Positions 7,307 through 10,767 of a stretch of DNA of 10,767 nt are shown piece after piece. A program made the translations under genes and the position numbers. The notes below the pieces were generated by a model. That model saw only the letters and a program-made list of their open reading frames with translations. It was not told the DNA's origin and searched no databases. Source of the stretch: CAZRSW01 sp964602845 (lineage in GTDB: Bacteria; Chloroflexota; Dehalococcoidia; Lucifugimonadales; UBA826); contig CAZRSW010000032.1 in the NCBI GenBank assembly GCA_964602845.1, positions 1 to 10,767 on the forward strand, read 5' to 3'. Each line of letters begins with the position of its first letter. Position 1 is the first letter of the stretch.

Positions 7307-9208
7307 ATGTGTGGTATTTGTGGCATGTTCAATACTTTGGGTCATGATGTTGATGTTGAGTTCGTCGAATCGATGAAGCTCTGTATCGCCCATAGAGGTC
7401 CCGACGATGACGGCCTGTACCAAAATGGTTGTATAAGTCTTGGTCACCAGCGGCTCAGCATTCTGGATTTGTCAGAGGCTGCTCGTCAACCTTTATCAGG
7501 TGAGGATGGGACGGTGCAAGCTGTATGCAATGGGGAAATTTATAATCACAAAGAATTAAGGCGGGATCTCGAATTAAAGGGACATAGGTTTATCTCGAAC
7601 ACTGATTCCGAGGTCATTCCACATGCTTATGAAGAGTGGGGATTAAGCCACATGGTAGAAAGGTTGAAAGGCATGTTTGCTATTGCGATATGGGATGATA
7701 CCAATCGAAGCCTCATACTCATACGTGACAGGCTTGGAGTGAAACCACTCTACTACAAAATTGCGGGGCCTAATATTATCTTCGCTTCAGAATTACAAGC
7801 TCTATATCCTCATAGCTCCGAGAAGTTGGGGATTAATCTTACCGGACTCGAATCTTATCTTTCATTTGGGTATGTACATCAAAATGACACTTTTGTGTCG
7901 GGATTTGAAAGAGTAAGACCTGGGTCCTATGTGGTATTTGAGGGTGAAGATATCATTGAGCATAAATACTGGAGTGTTCCTGTGACGACAGGAGCCAAAA
8001 CGGGATATTCTGAGAGTGAACACTTGGATAATATCGACGATACACTACGTAGAGCGGTGGTACAAAGGTTAGAGAGCGATGTTCCCACGGGGATTTTTCT
8101 TAGTGGTGGTATTGACTCTGGATTAATTACGGCTATTGCTTCTGCAAATACAGATGATCCCATAAACACATTTACAGTGGAATTTGCTGATTCGCCCATG
8201 TCAGATGTTGAGGTGAGTCTTTCCGGTAAAGTGGCAGAAATATATGGAACCAACCATCATGTTCTTAGGACTGACTTTGATAGTATATCTAAGTTGCCTT
8301 ATCTCATCTATTTGGCTGGTGAGCCTTTCGCGGATCCTTCTATATTACCGACGTATCAAATGTGCAAAATTGCCAAACAATCAACAACTGTTGTGTTGAC
8401 TGGTGATGGGGGCGATGAATCTTTTTGTGGATACCAAAATGTTCATGCAGCTCATATATCAGATACCCTCCTTGGGTGGGTCCCTAAGGCGGTGCGTAGT
8501 GCTGCATCATCTAGAGCTAATTCTGATGTTTTGAAAGGAATTATACCTAATAAACTACGAACATTACTCAAATATGCTGGGCAAGATTATATTTCCCTAT
8601 ACAACAACGACCTCCTGTGGCAGGACTTGATGAAAGATAGGTTATTAATACAGAGAAGAAGGGATACCAGAACCTCTGTATTAATAGATATTGTGGGAGA
8701 CTTGTTTTCAACTTCGAATGCGGAAACGTTGGCCTACATAGACATGCATTTAAGGTTGCCATCCAGTTATCTGGCAAAAACTGATATTGCTAGTAATGCG
8801 GTAGCACTGGAGATCCGATCGCCGTTTCTTGATCAAGATGTTGTCCAATATGCATCCTCAATCCCGATTGGGGAAAGGATGCCTAGAGGTATACAAAAAG
8901 GGCTTCTACGTAAACTTGCCGCCCGATATTTGCCAAGGGAGATAGTGCAGTATCCGAAGAAAGGATTCGCTCCCCCCATTTCTCAGTGGCTTCTTGAAAG
9001 GTGGCGTCCTGTTATAGACGAATTCGTTATAGGTGGAATTGCTATAAGATCCAATATGTTTAATGGTGATGTTGTTAGAGAGATCGTCGATGATCATTTG
9101 GATCAAAAAGCAGAAAATGCTCTAAAAATTTGGCAGCTTGTGTGCCTTGAAGTTTGGTTGCGTCTATTTGTGGATAAGAGTATGAAACCTACCGATGACT
9201 TGCTTTAG
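7307..9208 (+). CDS. AsnB-like glutamine-dependent amidotransferase (asparagine synthase family)
   Basis: The 633-residue protein has both halves of glutamine-hydrolysing asparagine synthases. The class II glutaminase domain carries Cys2 (MCGICG), HRGPDDD (29-35), Arg49 in HQRLSI, NGEIYN (75-80) and Asp100, all expected for glutamine hydrolysis. The synthetase domain shows the ATP pyrophosphatase motif SGGIDSG (266-272), LTGDGGDES (364-372), YLAKTDIASNAVALEIRSPF (488-507), and KKGFAPP (551-557). ATG 7307 is fixed by the need for the cysteine directly after the initiator. It is longer than E. coli AsnB (about 554) and fits the 620-640 residue class found in polysaccharide loci, including WbpS-like proteins proposed to amidate uronic acids and exosortase-associated amidotransferases. 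Given the dehydrogenase nearby, amidation of a uronic acid sugar is my preferred role; ordinary asparagine synthesis cannot be excluded. Confidence 0.93.
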   Translation: MCGICGMFNTLGHDVDVEFVESMKLCIAHRGPDDDGLYQNGCISLGHQRLSILDLSEAARQPLSGEDGTVQAVCNGEIYNHKELRRDLELKGHRFISNTDSEVIPHAYEEWGLSHMVERLKGMFAIAIWDDTNRSLILIRDRLGVKPLYYKIAGPNIIFASELQALYPHSSEKLGINLTGLESYLSFGYVHQNDTFVSGFERVRPGSYVVFEGEDIIEHKYWSVPVTTGAKTGYSESEHLDNIDDTLRRAVVQRLESDVPTGIFLSGGIDSGLITAIASANTDDPINTFTVEFADSPMSDVEVSLSGKVAEIYGTNHHVLRTDFDSISKLPYLIYLAGEPFADPSILPTYQMCKIAKQSTTVVLTGDGGDESFCGYQNVHAAHISDTLLGWVPKAVRSAASSRANSDVLKGIIPNKLRTLLKYAGQDYISLYNNDLLWQDLMKDRLLIQRRRDTRTSVLIDIVGDLFSTSNAETLAYIDMHLRLPSSYLAKTDIASNAVALEIRSPFLDQDVVQYASSIPIGERMPRGIQKGLLRKLAARYLPREIVQYPKKGFAPPISQWLLERWRPVIDEFVIGGIAIRSNMFNGDVVREIVDDHLDQKAENALKIWQLVCLEVWLRLFVDKSMKPTDDLL

Positions 9209-9216
9209 ATTGTAAA

Positions 9217-10359
9217 TTGCCATCGTTGTTAGCTTTTACGGATGGATACCCATCGGAGAAAGAACCTCAAAGAAATGTGTTTGTTCACAACTTGATGAAA
9301 ACCATCAACAGTCATGGTGTTGAGGTTTCCGTTGTTGCGCCCGATCCATTATTTTCATTAACTAGGGGTTTCAACCTCATAAGAAATTCGGATAAGGATA
9401 GTGTTCATGACGGTATAAGAGTTTATAGGCCGAGGTACTTATCCTATTCGTCTAAAAGGATCCCATGGGTAGGGTCTACGTTACGCTTTTCCATGAAAAG
9501 TTTAGCCATTGCAAGCCAAAGAGAGACGATGAAATTGGGGTACATCCCGGATATCGTTTATGGTCATTTCTTATTTTCTGGGGGATTAGCTGCTTTGCAG
9601 GTAGGCCAAAAATATTCTTTGCCGTCGGTTGTTGCATTGGGCGAAAGTGATTTCGGTATTTACGAAAGGCATTTTGGGGTCGAACATGTTTCGGATCATA
9701 TAAGAAAATTTAGCAAAGTTATTGCGGTATCAAGAAAAATAAGAAGCATGTGTATAGATCGTTATCACGTCGATCCAAATAAAGTAAAAACTTTTAGTAA
9801 TGCTGTTGACCCTACTATGTTTAAACCGTTAGATAAGATCTATGCTAGGTCCTCGTTGGGGATTTCGAAAGACCCCATCATTGGGATTTATGTTGGACAA
9901 TTTAATGACAATAAAGGGGTACAAAGAGTACAAGAAGCAGTGGAATCTATTGCTGGTCTAAAAATGATTTACATAGGTAAGGGACCATACCGACCCTCAG
10001 GTCCTAACATATTGTTTTCCGGGGAATTACATCACTCTGATATTCCACTTCATTTATCATCTGCGGACTTCTTTTTGTTACCTACTGCTGCTGAAGGTTC
10101 GTCAAATGCGATACTAGAGGCGATGAGCTGTGGTCTGCCAATAATATCTAGCAATATACCTGAGAATTTGGAAATCCTGGATGATTCTTGTGCAATATTG
10201 GTTGATCCATGGGATGTTGGCGGCTTGAAATCTGCTGTTGAACTCTTATCTATGAATGAAGATCTTCGTACAAGAATGAGTATGGCTTCATCCAATATAG
10301 CTGCTAGATATAATATTAAAGATAGAGCCTCAAACATAATAGATTGGATAGGATTGTAA
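9217..10359 (+). CDS. GT4-family glycosyltransferase
   Basis: The 380-residue product begins with LLAFTDGYPSEKEPQRNVFV (4-23), the typical opening loop of GT4 enzymes that read F-P-x-x-x-x-P-x-x-G-x-F-V. YGHFLFSGGLAAL (115-127) and LGESDFG (141-147) form the acceptor-side region, SNAVDP (194-199) matches the PNGVD position, VGQFNDNKG (226-234) places Lys233 at the donor phosphate, and YIGKGP (252-257) and FSGEL (267-271) lead to E-x7-E at Glu293-Glu301 (EGSSNAILE) followed by AMSCGLPII. TTG 9217 is chosen because it lies 8 nt after the amidotransferase stop and gives the expected N-terminus; TTG 9226 is an alternative. No Shine-Dalgarno sequence is visible. Closest in style to the WcaL/AmsK/teichuronic-type GT4 group, from memory only. 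The donor is unknown. Confidence 0.9.
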   Translation: MPSLLAFTDGYPSEKEPQRNVFVHNLMKTINSHGVEVSVVAPDPLFSLTRGFNLIRNSDKDSVHDGIRVYRPRYLSYSSKRIPWVGSTLRFSMKSLAIASQRETMKLGYIPDIVYGHFLFSGGLAALQVGQKYSLPSVVALGESDFGIYERHFGVEHVSDHIRKFSKVIAVSRKIRSMCIDRYHVDPNKVKTFSNAVDPTMFKPLDKIYARSSLGISKDPIIGIYVGQFNDNKGVQRVQEAVESIAGLKMIYIGKGPYRPSGPNILFSGELHHSDIPLHLSSADFFLLPTAAEGSSNAILEAMSCGLPIISSNIPENLEILDDSCAILVDPWDVGGLKSAVELLSMNEDLRTRMSMASSNIAARYNIKDRASNIIDWIGL

Positions 10360-10371
10360 AACACATTTTGA

Positions 10372-10476
10372 ATGAGGCGCTATAAAGAGGGTCAGGTTGT
10401 ATTGGAAGGTATGGATTGCGGAATATTTTCGAGATTAATTTCCCGCTTAGATGTAATTTATGACAAGTATTGGTAG
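10372..10476 (+). CDS. 34-codon ORF of unknown meaning
   Basis: An ATG at 10372 opens a 34-residue frame ending in TAG at 10474-10476, overlapping the first 17 nt of the next gene in another frame. The peptide begins MRRYKEGQVVLEG and ends LDVIYDKYW. I recognise no family. It fills almost the whole 100-nt gap, the longest in the window, and its stop lies just past the start of the last gene, so it could couple translation. It may equally be chance or the remnant of a deleted gene. Confidence 0.15.
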   Translation: MRRYKEGQVVLEGMDCGIFSRLISRLDVIYDKYW

Positions 10477-10767
10477 CGATTCGGAGGCCGTCAAGGTTCT
10501 TAGCATCATGCACTACCCTGCTTACAATGGCCCGATTAATACGGCCTTGTTAATCCAGCCTGTTATAGAAAAAGACAATATTGATATTTTGACGTTAATA
10601 CCATCAGGTTCAGATAATCTTGAGCAAGTTTTTCAACATCGAAGAGTACCATACCGTTCCGAAAAGCTATCTCGGTTACGAACAACATTGAACCCCTTCG
10701 TGCAAATTCGCATTATGGGATCATTTATAAGCGATATCCAAAGATTAAGAAGGTTGATTAAAGAAAT
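10460..10767 (+). CDS. Glycosyltransferase N-terminal part (3' end outside window)
   Basis: From ATG 10460 the frame stays open to the last base, giving 102 complete codons. The protein begins MTSIGSDSEAVKVLSIMHYP, and KVLSIMHYPAYNGPINTALL (residues 12-31) is the usual first strand and glycine-bearing loop of GT-B glycosyltransferases (compare V-L-H-I-x-x-x-x-x-x-G-G-x-x). It continues with IDILTLIP, a second Rossmann strand, then an arginine-rich stretch near the edge. The diagnostic C-terminal motifs are missing, so the call rests on the N-terminal pattern and on the surrounding glycosyltransferase genes. ATG 10460 is the only plausible start: the in-frame ATG within IMHYP would remove the first strand. 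No clear Shine-Dalgarno sequence precedes it. The gap to the previous gene is 100 nt, with no clear promoter or terminator. Confidence 0.65.
   Translation, partial: MTSIGSDSEAVKVLSIMHYPAYNGPINTALLIQPVIEKDNIDILTLIPSGSDNLEQVFQHRRVPYRSEKLSRLRTTLNPFVQIRIMGSFISDIQRLRRLIKE

Noticed and set aside
7121..7447. Antisense open frames of about 100 codons (here, and at 4117-4413, 6343-6660, 7927-8253, 10050-10364)
   Set aside because: Each lies opposite a well-supported gene with clear family motifs, shows no recognisable domain, and is expected by chance opposite AT-moderate coding sequence.
1..10767. Search for tRNA or rRNA genes, CRISPR arrays, insertion sequences and attachment sites
   Set aside because: The window is almost wholly coding with consistent strand and spacing. 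I saw no repeat-spacer pattern, transposase or long terminal inverted repeat.

Overview
The window is the interior of a polysaccharide biosynthesis locus. All ten recognisable genes lie on the + strand and are tightly packed: a 5'-truncated glycosyltransferase-like gene, a GT4-type glycosyltransferase, a class I SAM methyltransferase, two more glycosyltransferases, a nucleotide-sugar 6-dehydrogenase that most resembles AlgD-type GDP-mannose dehydrogenases, a fourth complete glycosyltransferase, an AsnB-like glutamine amidotransferase, a fifth complete glycosyltransferase, and the N-terminus of another glycosyltransferase running off the 3' edge. Intergenic gaps are mostly 5-40 nt and the longest is 100 nt (10360-10459). 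I see no convincing internal promoter or terminator, so one long operon is the simplest reading.

Organism: G+C looks to be in the low-to-mid 40s percent on sampled lines. The AlgD-like dehydrogenase and the roughly 630-residue AsnB-like protein are typical of surface-polysaccharide loci of Gram-negative bacteria, especially Proteobacteria. This is an inference from gene families; no phylogenetic marker is present. Six of the nine visible starts are GTG or TTG, and Shine-Dalgarno sequences are weak or badly spaced, which suggests translational coupling.

How the genes could work together: the dehydrogenase oxidises a GDP-hexose (probably GDP-mannose) to a GDP-uronic acid. The amidotransferase may convert the uronic acid carboxylate to an amide, as proposed for WbpS-like proteins of O-antigen loci. 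Up to seven glycosyltransferases would build the repeat unit, and the methyltransferase could add an O-methyl group to a sugar or chain end. No Wzx flippase, Wzy polymerase, initiating phosphoglycosyltransferase, ABC exporter or chain-length regulator lies in the window; these must be outside it or elsewhere.

Oddities: a 16-codon ORF at 3570-3620 looks like the start of a deleted glycosyltransferase gene whose stop/start coupling survives at both ends. The glycosyltransferases at 3626 and 6092 deviate at the usual E-x7-E and Lys donor-phosphate positions. A 34-codon ORF of unknown meaning sits in the gap before the last gene.
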